6,571 nt of DNA from an uncultured Alphaproteobacteria bacterium (GTDB lineage Bacteria > Pseudomonadota > Alphaproteobacteria > Reyranellales > Reyranellaceae). Below the pieces are notes generated by a model that searched no databases, was not told the origin of the DNA, and was given only the letters and a program-made list of their open reading frames with translations. Positions 1 to 6,069 of the stretch are shown one piece after another (the stretch's first letter is position 1; each line of letters opens with the position of its first letter). Made by a program: the position numbers and the translations under genes. Location of the stretch: positions 1-6,571 of the forward strand of contig CAIYWM010000879.1 of NCBI GenBank assembly GCA_903929895.1, in the 5' to 3' direction.

Positions 1-540
1 GGACTGCTCTCCGCTTTCTTCCTGATGATGATCGGCGTCACGATCCTCCTGCAGATTGCCGGCCGGTTCCTCAACTTCGCCTTCGACGCCACCGAAGTCT
101 CAGGATTCTGCATGGCGGCGTCGACGTTCCTAGGCTTGGCTTACACACTCAAGGCCGGCGCCCATATCCGGGTCAATCTCCTGGTCGGAAAGCTCTCGGC
201 GCCGAATCGACGGCGTGCGGAGATCTGGTGCTGCGCGCTTGGCGCGGCCGCCTTCGCCTATGTCTCGGCCAATGCCTGGCTGATGACTTACGATTCCTTC
301 CTGTTCGGCGATACCAGCCCCGGCCTCATGGCGGTGCCGTTCTGGATTCCGCAAATCGGCATGGCCCTTGGCGCTTCGATCATGACGATCGGGCTGGTCG
401 ACGAGCTGGTTCTGGCCCTGGGCGGCAGGATCCCCGATTTTGCCGATGCCGAGGCACAGGCCATCGGCGATGAGCTCGAAGCGGCTTCCGTAACCATGGC
501 CGGTGAAGTGGCCGGTGCAGCAAAGGCGACCACGCGATGA
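1..540 (+). CDS. TRAP transporter small permease, DctQ family (5' partial)
   Basis: The small membrane subunit of a tripartite ATP-independent periplasmic (TRAP) transporter, which with the large permease imports a solute using an ion gradient. The frame is open from the first base, so the true start lies upstream; 179 residues are visible. Four hydrophobic segments can be read at about visible residues 2-25, 37-57, 72-95 and 108-135. The family pattern is clear: a Q-x-x-x-R-F element at the end of helix 1, then TEVSG, then FLGLAYTLKAGAHIRVNLL, matching the usual Glu-containing helix start and the 'lGaa.a.r.g.Hi.v' motif of DctQ proteins. The C-terminus is a hydrophilic Ala/Glu-rich tail of about 35 residues. 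It overlaps the large permease gene by four bases (ATGA), so translation is probably coupled. The substrate cannot be told from this subunit; the binding-protein gene is probably just upstream. Confidence 0.93.
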   Translation, partial: GLLSAFFLMMIGVTILLQIAGRFLNFAFDATEVSGFCMAASTFLGLAYTLKAGAHIRVNLLVGKLSAPNRRRAEIWCCALGAAAFAYVSANAWLMTYDSFLFGDTSPGLMAVPFWIPQIGMALGASIMTIGLVDELVLALGGRIPDFADAEAQAIGDELEAASVTMAGEVAGAAKATTR

Positions 541-1844
541 GCGGTGAGGCCATTCTTGCCCTGACGGTTCTGGGCACTCTCTTCCTGCTGCTCGCCAGCG
601 GTGTGTGGATCGGCATCAGTCTCGTCGTCGTCGGGTTCGTCGCGTTGTTCTTCTTCACACCGGCGCCGGCAGGATCGCTTCTCGCCAGCACGATCTGGGA
701 CTCGAGCTGGGGATGGGCCCTCACCGCCCTGCCGCTCTTCATCTGGATGGGCGAAATCCTGTTTCGGTCGCGGCTTTCGGAAGACATGTTCAAGGGGCTG
801 GCCCCCTGGCTTGGCTGGCTTCCGGGCCGGCTGCTGCACGTCAACATCCTGGGTTGCGGTGTCATGGCCGCGGTCTCCGGCTCGTCGGCCGTCACCTGCG
901 CCACGATCGGCCGCATGAGCATGCCGGAGCTGCGCAAGCGCGGCTACCATGAAGGCATGGCGATCGGAACGCTCGCCGGCTCGGGAACGCTGGGACTTCT
1001 GATCCCTCCGTCGATCATGATGATCGTCTACGGAATCACCGCACAGGTCTCGATCGGCAGGTTGTTCATCGCCGGCTTCCTGCCCGGCTTCATGATGATC
1101 GGCCTGTTCATGGCCTACACGGCGGGCTGGTCGGTTCTCAATCCTACGAAGGTGCCGCCCGCGGATCCGCGGATGACCTTCGGCGAGAAGATCTGGAACG
1201 CGCGGCGCCTGATCCCGGTCATCCTGCTGATCGTCACAGTACTGGGCTCGATCTATGGCGGTGTCGCAACGCCCACGGAGGCGGCCGTCATGGGCGTGAT
1301 CGGCGCCCTCGTCCTCGCGGCGGTCACGGGTTCTCTCTCCTGGGAGACGTTCAAGGAGAGCCTGCTGGGTGCGGTCCGGACCAGCTGCATGATCGGGCTG
1401 ATCCTGGTCGGCGCCGCCTTCGTCACCATGGCGATGGCCTTCACCGGCCTGCCGGCGACGATGGCAGCCTGGGTCAACGGGCTGGGTCTCACGCCCTATG
1501 GGCTGATCTTCCTGCTGACGCTGCTCTACATCGTGCTGGGCTGCTTCCTCGACGGCGTTTCCATGATCGTTCTGACGGCGCCCGTCGTGCTGCCGATGGT
1601 CACCGCCCAGCAGATCGACCCGCTGTGGTTCGGCATCTATATCGTGCTGGTCGTCGAAATGGCGCAGATCACGCCGCCCGTCGGCTTCAACCTGTATGTT
1701 CTCCAGAGCCTCACCGGCCGCGACATCTGGACGGTGACGAAGGCCTCTGCCCCGTTCTTCCTGCTGCTCTGTCTCGGCGTGGTCCTGATCACCCTGTTCC
1801 CGGACATCGTCACGATCCTGCCGCGGCAGATGACGAACGGGTAG
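537..1844 (+). CDS. TRAP transporter large permease, DctM family
   Basis: The large channel-forming subunit of the TRAP transporter, 435 residues and full length for the family. It is hydrophobic throughout, with about a dozen membrane segments. Diagnostic motifs include GSSAVTCATIG at residues 115-125, the PELRKRGYHEGMAIG segment at about 130-144, GLLIPPSIMMIVYG at about 153-166, SIGRLFIAGFLPG at about 172-184, ATPTEAAVMG at about 244-253, and a second inverted-repeat half with LDGVSMIVLTAPVVLPM (338-354) and EMAQITPPVGFN (374-385). The start ATG overlaps the stop of the small permease gene; there is only a poor AAAGG element 13 bases upstream, so translational coupling is the likely means of initiation. 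No rho-independent terminator with a T tract follows the stop. The transported compound is unknown; family members carry C4-dicarboxylates, keto acids, sugar acids, ectoine, taurine and others. Confidence 0.96.
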   Translation: MSGEAILALTVLGTLFLLLASGVWIGISLVVVGFVALFFFTPAPAGSLLASTIWDSSWGWALTALPLFIWMGEILFRSRLSEDMFKGLAPWLGWLPGRLLHVNILGCGVMAAVSGSSAVTCATIGRMSMPELRKRGYHEGMAIGTLAGSGTLGLLIPPSIMMIVYGITAQVSIGRLFIAGFLPGFMMIGLFMAYTAGWSVLNPTKVPPADPRMTFGEKIWNARRLIPVILLIVTVLGSIYGGVATPTEAAVMGVIGALVLAAVTGSLSWETFKESLLGAVRTSCMIGLILVGAAFVTMAMAFTGLPATMAAWVNGLGLTPYGLIFLLTLLYIVLGCFLDGVSMIVLTAPVVLPMVTAQQIDPLWFGIYIVLVVEMAQITPPVGFNLYVLQSLTGRDIWTVTKASAPFFLLLCLGVVLITLFPDIVTILPRQMTNG

Positions 1845-2215
1845 GAACTGCTGCAGGTCACGGGCTCTGCGACCGGCGCCGAGGCCGTCCCGCCGATAAT
1901 GCGCAGCGGCTACAGCAGACCGTAGACTTTGGCGTGTCGGGGGCGGGCGGCGAAGTCGACATCAGAATGTAGTCGCGTGAACCTCAGGACCGGATGGTGC
2001 CGCACGCGGAAGCGCGACGAAATCTGGCTCATGTTGAGCGGCGCGCGCGGCATGGAGGTGACCGCCAGCAACGTGACCCGACTGCCCGACGATAATCACG
2101 ATCCCGCGCGTTTTGCCCGCCGGCTGGACGGATGGTGGCAACTCGTGGAGGCCGGGGACGCGCGCTTGAAGATTACGCCTGATCCAACCGAGGTGAAGGC
2201 GCTGTTCAGGGACAG
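1845..2215. other. Region without a recognised gene between dctM and the ATP-grasp gene
   Basis: About 370 bp between the stop of the TRAP large permease and the convergent stop of the ATP-grasp gene. It contains an imperfect inverted repeat, CTGCTGCAG at 1848-1856 against CTACAGCAG at 1910-1918 (8 of 9 pairs, 53-base loop), with no T tract, so it is not a convincing terminator. From about 1929 a frame on the plus strand stays open and looks coding-like in base use (see the separate entry). No tRNA, promoter or tandem repeat was seen. Confidence 0.5.
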
Positions 2216-2369
2216 CTACGGGCGGGTTTCACCGAGGCGCTTCATCGTCGCTTCGGCAAAGCGCTCGGCCGACGGCGGACTGAAGTCCATGGCCAGTGCC
2301 GGTTCCAGCACCTCGACTTCGATCACGATCAGCACGCCGTTGCGCACGACGCCGTCGACGCGGGCGTAG
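2031..2369 (+). CDS. Unrecognised open frame, possible truncated gene remnant
   Basis: I do not recognise this product. The frame opens at a TTG at 1929; ATG codons at 2031 and 2052 are the better starts, neither with a Shine-Dalgarno. Up to about base 2215 the predicted protein looks natural: mixed, hydrophilic, with a stretch containing RLDGWWQLVEAGDARLKI and a Pro-Asp-Pro turn, and about three quarters of the third codon positions from 2052 are G or C. From 2216 it lies antisense to the end of the ATP-grasp gene, and its last 51 residues become Ser/Thr/Arg-rich, as expected of a shadow translation. This suggests the 5' part of an old gene whose 3' end was lost when its neighbour was joined on. 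It could also be chance open frame in GC-rich DNA. If real, its native C-terminus is missing. Confidence 0.25.
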   Translation: MLSGARGMEVTASNVTRLPDDNHDPARFARRLDGWWQLVEAGDARLKITPDPTEVKALFRDSYGRVSPRRFIVASAKRSADGGLKSMASAGSSTSTSITISTPLRTTPSTRA

Positions 2370-3085
2370 AGCGGCATCTCGGGCAGGGTCGCGAGGCAGG
2401 CCGCGCCCTGATGCGTGATGGCGGGCGGCGGCGTCTCCACCGTGCGCGTGGGCTTGTAGCGCGAGTTGGAGCGGAACTCGCCGGGCGGCGGCCGCTTGCG
2501 GATCGCGTGGCTGAAAACGCCGTCGAAGTAGACCAGCGACAGCTCGCCCTCGGCGATCTCGGGCAGGAACTCCTGCACCACGACGCCCGCCTGACGCGCT
2601 TCGTCGGCAAGGCCCGCCACCTGCGCCGCCAGCGTCGCGCGCTGCAGGAGCTCGACCGAATGGCCCGACGCGCCGCTGGCGGGCTTGACGACGGCCTGTG
2701 CCCATCCGGTCTCGTCGAAGACCCGGCCGATCGCCGACACCTCGCACGGCACGACGAAGCTTCGCGGCACGCGCACGCCCGCCGCCGCGAGCTTCTCGAC
2801 GTAATCCTTGCGCAGGTTCCAGCGCACCAGATCGAGGGACTTGAACAGCCGCGTCGCTGCCGCCATCGCCTCGGTCCATGCCCTGAAGTCATCCAGCGCG
2901 CGGTAATAGCCCCAGGTTGAACGCAGGACGACGGCATCGGCGCCGGCGAACGCCTCGCCCGGTCCATCCCACGGCGCGCCCGTCACGCGGCACCCGCGCC
3001 GCTCCAGCGCGTCGGCATATAGCCTGTCCGATGGGGTGATCGCCGGGTCGTCGGCGGATGTGGCGAGAACGATGTGCGGGCTCAT
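2216..3085 (-). CDS. ATP-grasp domain protein (RimK/glutathione synthetase-like ligase)
   Basis: A predicted cytoplasmic carboxylate-amine/thiol ligase of 289 residues that would activate a carboxylate as acyl phosphate with ATP and Mg2+. The N-terminal pre-ATP-grasp domain (about 1-80) holds the VVLRSTWGYY segment at 52-61, typical of this family. ATP-grasp elements follow: Lys93 in NLRKDY, Lys134 in VVKPASGASG (the small nucleotide-binding loop), QEFLPEIAEGELSLVYFDG at about 171-189, HAIRKRP at 193-199, RVDGVV at 242-247, and the acidic metal-binding strand IEVEVLEP at 255-262. Similar stand-alone proteins are usually annotated as ATP-grasp or RimK-like; some relatives work in cycloserine or peptide tailoring, but nothing here identifies the substrate. 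The ATG at 3085 has no Shine-Dalgarno but has TATGAA five bases upstream, suggesting a leaderless message. It is divergent from the chlorite-dismutase-family gene. The specific reaction is not determinable. Confidence 0.85.
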   Translation of the reverse strand: MSPHIVLATSADDPAITPSDRLYADALERRGCRVTGAPWDGPGEAFAGADAVVLRSTWGYYRALDDFRAWTEAMAAATRLFKSLDLVRWNLRKDYVEKLAAAGVRVPRSFVVPCEVSAIGRVFDETGWAQAVVKPASGASGHSVELLQRATLAAQVAGLADEARQAGVVVQEFLPEIAEGELSLVYFDGVFSHAIRKRPPPGEFRSNSRYKPTRTVETPPPAITHQGAACLATLPEMPLYARVDGVVRNGVLIVIEVEVLEPALAMDFSPPSAERFAEATMKRLGETRP

Positions 3086-3133
3086 GCCGTTTCATAGCCA
3101 ACAACCCGGCGTGCGTCTTGCTAGGGTGGCCTC
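3086..3133. promoter_or_regulatory. 48-bp divergent promoter region, both starts likely leaderless
   Basis: Only 48 bp separate two divergent start codons. On the plus strand TAGGGT at 3122-3127 lies six bases before the ATG at 3134. On the minus strand TATGAA (complement of 3091-3096) lies five bases before the ATG at 3085, with AAGACG (complement of 3114-3119) 17 bases further up as a weak -35. Neither gene has a ribosome binding site. A -10 box at this distance puts the transcript start on or next to the ATG, a known arrangement in high-GC bacteria. No good -35 is visible for the plus-strand gene. The assignment rests on spacing and box similarity only. Confidence 0.4.
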
Positions 3134-3673
3134 ATGCCGCCGCCCTTCACCGTCACCTTCTCCGCCGGCGATGCCGGTCCCTGGCGCATCGAGCGTCTGT
3201 CCGCCATTTCCGGCCCCGGCCTGGCCGCCGCGACGCATCTTGCGATGACCGACACCCCCGGCGCGACGTGGCGCTTGCGCGGCGTCGTCAGCAATCCACG
3301 CTATTCGACGGCGGCCGAACTGAAGGAGCTGGCCGGCGTGCAGGCCGGGCTCGGCCGCAGCGAGGCCACGTGCGCGGCGCTGATCCCGATCCGCAAGGCT
3401 GAAGCCTGGTGGTCGATGGCCCAGGACGAGCGTCGGGCGATCTTCGAGGACAGGTCACGCCACATCGCCCTGTCCATGAAGTACCTGCCGGCGGTGGCGC
3501 GCCGTCTCCATCACGCCCGCGACCTCGGCGAGCCCTTCGACTTCCTCACATGGTTCGAGTTCGCTCCCGAACATGAAGCGGCGTTCGATGCCCTTCTGGT
3601 CGAGCTGCGCACGAGCGAGGAAAGGAAGTACGTGGAGCGTGAGGTCGAAGTTCGGCTGACCAGAATCGGCTGA
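3134..3673 (+). CDS. Chlorite dismutase family heme protein, short (lineage II-like) form
   Basis: A 179-residue protein of the chlorite dismutase/HemQ (Cld) superfamily; heme b-binding members either split chlorite to chloride and O2 or, in other subgroups, decarboxylate coproheme. It lacks the long N-terminal half of the pentameric enzymes, matching the small dimeric lineage II Clds of Nitrobacter and Cyanothece. The core reads RKAEAWWSM (87-95), a proximal heme His at 110 in SRHIALSM, Arg123 thirteen residues later in YLPAVARRL, and DLGEPFDFLTWFEFAPE (130-146). Known Clds have the proximal His and catalytic distal Arg 13 residues apart, while HemQ of Gram-positives has Gln there. Gln70 and Glu162/163 fall where the distal Gln and the His-bonding Glu of small Clds are expected. 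No signal peptide: cytoplasmic. It is divergent from the ATP-grasp gene and convergent with the M48 gene (13 bp between stops). Substrate in this organism is unproven. Confidence 0.9.
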   Translation: MPPPFTVTFSAGDAGPWRIERLSAISGPGLAAATHLAMTDTPGATWRLRGVVSNPRYSTAAELKELAGVQAGLGRSEATCAALIPIRKAEAWWSMAQDERRAIFEDRSRHIALSMKYLPAVARRLHHARDLGEPFDFLTWFEFAPEHEAAFDALLVELRTSEERKYVEREVEVRLTRIG

Positions 3674-3686
3674 GGACGAGAACCTG

Positions 3687-4748
3687 CTATTTGCAGACGT
3701 TCCGGAGCGCCTGCCACTCGGCGGCGCTGAAGGCCGGGCGGCCGGTGGTCGGACGCTTCGTTGCCTCGATTCGCTCCCGCGTGGGCGGGTGGCTGGACCA
3801 GATGCCGGCGGCGCTGGCGGCGTCCGATGGCTCCTTCTCGAGCATCTGTTCGAAGAAGGTCGAGACGCCGTCGGCCCGCAGGCCGCGCTGTTCGAGCAGG
3901 CGCACGCCGGTGGCGTCGGCCTCGCGCTCGAAGGCCCGGCCGTTGCGCATCGCCAGCAACGCGCCGCCGCCGGTGCCGAAGGTGCTCAATATGTCCGAGT
4001 AGCCGCCGGTCAGGACCTTGAACAGGAGGTCGATGCCGAAGGCGCGCGCCACGCCCTTGATCGGGTGGTTGTGCACCACATGGCCGATCTCGTGCGCCAG
4101 CACGCCCGCGACCTGCGAACTGTCTTTGGCCTGGGTGATCAGGTCCGAATAGAAGACGAGGATCGAGCCCGGCAGAGTGAAGGCGTTGACCGGCCCGCCC
4201 TCGACGATGTGCACCGTGACCTCGTGCTTGTAGCCGGCCTCACTGGCAAGGTCGTTGGCCAGCCGGTTGATCGCAGCCAGGCCCGCCCGGCCCTGGCAGG
4301 TGTCCTTGTCCGCCAGCAGCTCGTCGAGGACGGTCTCGCCCAGTTTGGCCTGCAGCGTGTAGGGCAGCAGCGGCACGGCATATTCGGTGCCGTACTCCAC
4401 GGCGCTCCAGAACAGACCGACCAGCGCGACGATCGCCAGCGAATAGGCGCCGAGGCGCGGCGCGATCTTCACCGGCTCCAGCGCCAGCGGCTTCAGCGCC
4501 GGGACCAGGGAGACGAGCTGCGCCCGCCACGCCGGATCCTCGACCACCAGCCGCGCGTCGCTGCCGCGCAGCGCCAGCGGCGGCACGGCCTCATGATGAG
4601 AATCGCCCAGCACCACCATGTCGGCGACCGGCCAGCGCGCCACGATGTCGGAGTCCGCCGGCCGGTGGATCAGCAGCTCGTGGCTGGTGATCTTCAGCAT
4701 CACTTCCTGAACGTCGGCGGTCACGCCGTCATAGTAGCGCGCGGCCAT
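3687..4748 (-). CDS. M48 family zinc metallopeptidase with one N-terminal membrane segment
   Basis: A 353-residue membrane-anchored zinc protease. The N-terminal 90 residues look like a small beta-rich soluble domain, followed by one hydrophobic segment at about 100-118 and the M48 catalytic domain. The zinc site is HEIGHVVHNH with His219, Glu220 and His223; the third ligand is expected in FEREAD (Glu274 or Glu276). The family's C-terminal SSHPPTRERI element is at 318-327, and NAFTLPGSILVF (188-199), the conserved strand before the active-site helix, is also present. Relatives (HtpX, BepA, LoiP) act in envelope protein quality control. The start ATG at 4748 is two bases after the stop of the DUF898 gene, so the two are co-transcribed. 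The same frame stays open upstream to an ATG at 5609, but that part is a shadow of the DUF898 gene. No signal peptide is evident, so which side of the membrane the catalytic domain faces is uncertain. Confidence 0.92.
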   Translation of the reverse strand: MAARYYDGVTADVQEVMLKITSHELLIHRPADSDIVARWPVADMVVLGDSHHEAVPPLALRGSDARLVVEDPAWRAQLVSLVPALKPLALEPVKIAPRLGAYSLAIVALVGLFWSAVEYGTEYAVPLLPYTLQAKLGETVLDELLADKDTCQGRAGLAAINRLANDLASEAGYKHEVTVHIVEGGPVNAFTLPGSILVFYSDLITQAKDSSQVAGVLAHEIGHVVHNHPIKGVARAFGIDLLFKVLTGGYSDILSTFGTGGGALLAMRNGRAFEREADATGVRLLEQRGLRADGVSTFFEQMLEKEPSDAASAAGIWSSHPPTRERIEATKRPTTGRPAFSAAEWQALRNVCK

Positions 4749-4750
4749 CG

Positions 4751-5866
4751 TCAGACCCCGCTCACGTCGAACATGTCGAGCAGACCCTCGCCATAGCCCG
4801 GGCCATGATCGGCCGGCTGCCGGATCTCGCTGCCCTGGGGCGCGCCGTAGATCCACAGCTGGCCGGCGATCAGCTTCATCGTGCGGTGCATCACCCACGG
4901 CCAACCGATGCCCAGGGTCAGCAGCACGATCAGGTAGTTCAGCACCAGGAAGCCCCACATCTGCCAAGTCGAGATGGCGGTGGCGAACAGCACGTTGCCG
5001 GCGCGGCTGTGGGTGACGAGGTAACGCATGAGATAGGCCTGCCACCAGCAGCGCAGCGGCAGGATGAGCAGGCCGAACAGGAGATAGGCGCCGAAGGCGA
5101 CGAGCAGCAGCACGACGACGGTGTGCAGGCTGGGATGGGCGAACAGCTTCAGGAAGTCGTCGGAGGAGACGCCCAGCGTTTCGAGCGTCCCGCCGACCGC
5201 CATGAAGGTGGCGACGGCCGCGGCGACCCAGGCCACGATGTTCAGGAAGTAGTAGCCGAGATAGCGCCCGTAGATGTCGCCCGCGCGGCCGGCGAAGTCG
5301 AAACCCTGCGTGCCGACCCGGGTGTTGACGATGCGCGGGCGCGCCAGGTTCACCGACACGACCGGCGTCAGCAGGTAGGCGGTCATCGCATTGGCGAACT
5401 GCAGGAAGGTCGCGGTGGCGCCGTAGCCCCAGGCGGAGCCCGCCATGCCGCACCGGATGCCGCGCCAGCGGGTGCGCGAGAGCTTGTAGCGCAGGCCGGC
5501 ATAGTGCCCGACATAGGCCAGCGGAAAGCCGATCAGCACGACCGACAGCGAGAACAGGTCGAACAGGCCGAAGCTGGCGAACGGCTTCTCGTGGAAGACG
5601 TACAGCCACACCAGGTACATGAGACCGGACCAGGCGGCGACCAGCAGCAGCGCCAGCAGGAAGCCGATCATCAGCTCGATGCCACGCCCGCGATACTCGA
5701 ACCGGTCGCCCAGTACCGAGAGATGGTTCCAGACATAGCGCCGGATGCGGGTACGGCCCCAGACGCGCGACCAGCCCAGGGTCAGCAGCATCAACGCAAG
5801 ATGGCGCAGGTAGATGGCGTAGATCTCGCCCAGCCGCCCGTCATAGACCGGCCGGCTCGGGGTCAT
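4751..5866 (-). CDS. DUF898/YjgN family multi-pass inner-membrane protein
   Basis: A 371-residue integral membrane protein of the DUF898 (YjgN) family, whose function is not established. It starts with the family's entry motif, [17 protein letters not shown], then [18 protein letters not shown] and a [12 protein letters not shown] segment (residues 7-65). About seven hydrophobic stretches follow, at roughly 66-91, 103-121, 148-170, 203-225, 247-270 and 303-325, besides the first at 21-35. A TLG/TPV helix end followed by an aromatic-basic loop and an F-x-(Y/F)-x-G strand recurs near 28-64, 165-198 and 316-341, indicating internal repeats. RTRWRGIR at 131-138 is also typical. The ATG at 5866 has GGAG seven bases upstream (5874-5877). 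A TTG at 5965 preceded by GAGGGG would add a 33-residue Pro/Ser/Ala-rich tail with coding-like codon use; relatives often carry such tails, so this start is a real alternative. It leads an operon with the M48 protease. Confidence 0.88.
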   Translation of the reverse strand: MTPSRPVYDGRLGEIYAIYLRHLALMLLTLGWSRVWGRTRIRRYVWNHLSVLGDRFEYRGRGIELMIGFLLALLLVAAWSGLMYLVWLYVFHEKPFASFGLFDLFSLSVVLIGFPLAYVGHYAGLRYKLSRTRWRGIRCGMAGSAWGYGATATFLQFANAMTAYLLTPVVSVNLARPRIVNTRVGTQGFDFAGRAGDIYGRYLGYYFLNIVAWVAAAVATFMAVGGTLETLGVSSDDFLKLFAHPSLHTVVVLLLVAFGAYLLFGLLILPLRCWWQAYLMRYLVTHSRAGNVLFATAISTWQMWGFLVLNYLIVLLTLGIGWPWVMHRTMKLIAGQLWIYGAPQGSEIRQPADHGPGYGEGLLDMFDVSGV

Positions 5867-5873
5867 GTCGGCG

Positions 5874-5877
5874 CTCC
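5874..5877 (-). promoter_or_regulatory. Ribosome binding site supporting the ATG at 5866
   Basis: GGAG on the minus strand, seven bases before the ATG at 5866. It is the best Shine-Dalgarno near the 5' end of the DUF898 gene and decides the start chosen here. The rival site is GAGGGG at 5968-5973, two bases before the TTG at 5965. Confidence 0.5.
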
Positions 5878-5986
5878 AAGGCGTACCAGGGGCAGAGGTC
5901 GGGCTGGAGGTTTCTGCCGGCGTCGGGCCGGCCGCCTGCACCCATGGGGAAGAAGCGTCGCTCAAATCCCCTCTTTTCCCTTCCGC

Positions 5987-5998
5987 CGCACTGCAAAA
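5987..5998 (+). promoter_or_regulatory. Second, degenerate PhaR-like site
   Basis: CGCACTGCAAAA matches 10 of 12 positions of the alphaproteobacterial PhaR consensus as I recall it (TGCRNYGCASMA); the mismatches are the first T and the S position. It begins 22 bases before the matching strand of the perfect palindrome (6009-6020), about two helical turns. Alone it would be weak; its spacing to the strong site is the reason to list it. Confidence 0.25.
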
Positions 5999-6004
5999 TC
6001 TTCG

Positions 6005-6021
6005 ATGCTGCGACGCAGCAT
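6005..6021. promoter_or_regulatory. Perfect 17-bp palindrome, candidate PhaR operator
   Basis: ATGCTGCG-A-CGCAGCAT: two perfect 8-base arms around a single base, in the divergent intergenic region between the DUF898 gene and the mutase gene. Its core CTGC-GAC-GCAG is the CTGC-N3-GCAG pattern reported for PhaR, the repressor of polyhydroxybutyrate (PHB) granule genes, and both strands fit the longer TGCRNYGCASMA consensus (plus 6009-6020, minus 6006-6017). It covers the predicted transcription start of the minus-strand operon and lies about 50 bases upstream of the mutase ATG. The palindrome is seen directly; PhaR as its binder is inference from remembered consensus sequences. Confidence 0.5.
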
Positions 6022-6048
6022 GATCTGGTGTACCCAAGAATACGTCAA
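6020..6048 (-). promoter_or_regulatory. Candidate sigma-70 promoter of the DUF898-M48 operon
   Basis: On the minus strand TTGACG (complement of 6043-6048; five of six to consensus) is followed after exactly 17 bases by GATCAT (complement of 6020-6025; four of six to TATAAT). Transcription would start near 6013, at the centre of the palindrome, giving a leader of about 48 bases to the TTG at 5965 or about 147 bases to the ATG at 5866. Confidence 0.5.
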
Positions 6049-6069
6049 CAGCCCTGCGAACCGCCACAC

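Noticed and set aside
288..950. Minus-strand open frame across the dctQ/dctM junction
   Set aside because: Antisense to two strongly supported TRAP genes; composition is low-complexity.
1848..1918. Imperfect inverted repeat after dctM as a terminator
   Set aside because: The loop is 53 bases long and no T tract follows.
3081..3139. Nine-base direct repeat CTCATGCCG at 3081-3089 and 3131-3139, exactly 50 bp apart
   Set aside because: Each copy spans a start-codon region on a different strand context; nine bases in GC-rich DNA is probably coincidence and no element lies between them.
3684..3696. CTGC-TATTT-GCAG hairpin between the convergent Cld and M48 genes as a terminator
   Set aside because: The stem is only four pairs with no T tract, and it lies mostly inside the end of the M48 coding sequence.
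3789..4796. Long plus-strand open frame antisense to the M48 gene
   Set aside because: Same low-complexity shadow composition; the opposite strand carries a clear HEIGH protease.
3687..5609. A 640-residue open frame on the minus strand that would extend the M48 protease by 287 residues
   Set aside because: The extra part is Arg/Ala/Pro-rich and overlaps, in another frame, the well-supported DUF898 gene; the protease proper starts at 4748 directly after that gene's stop.
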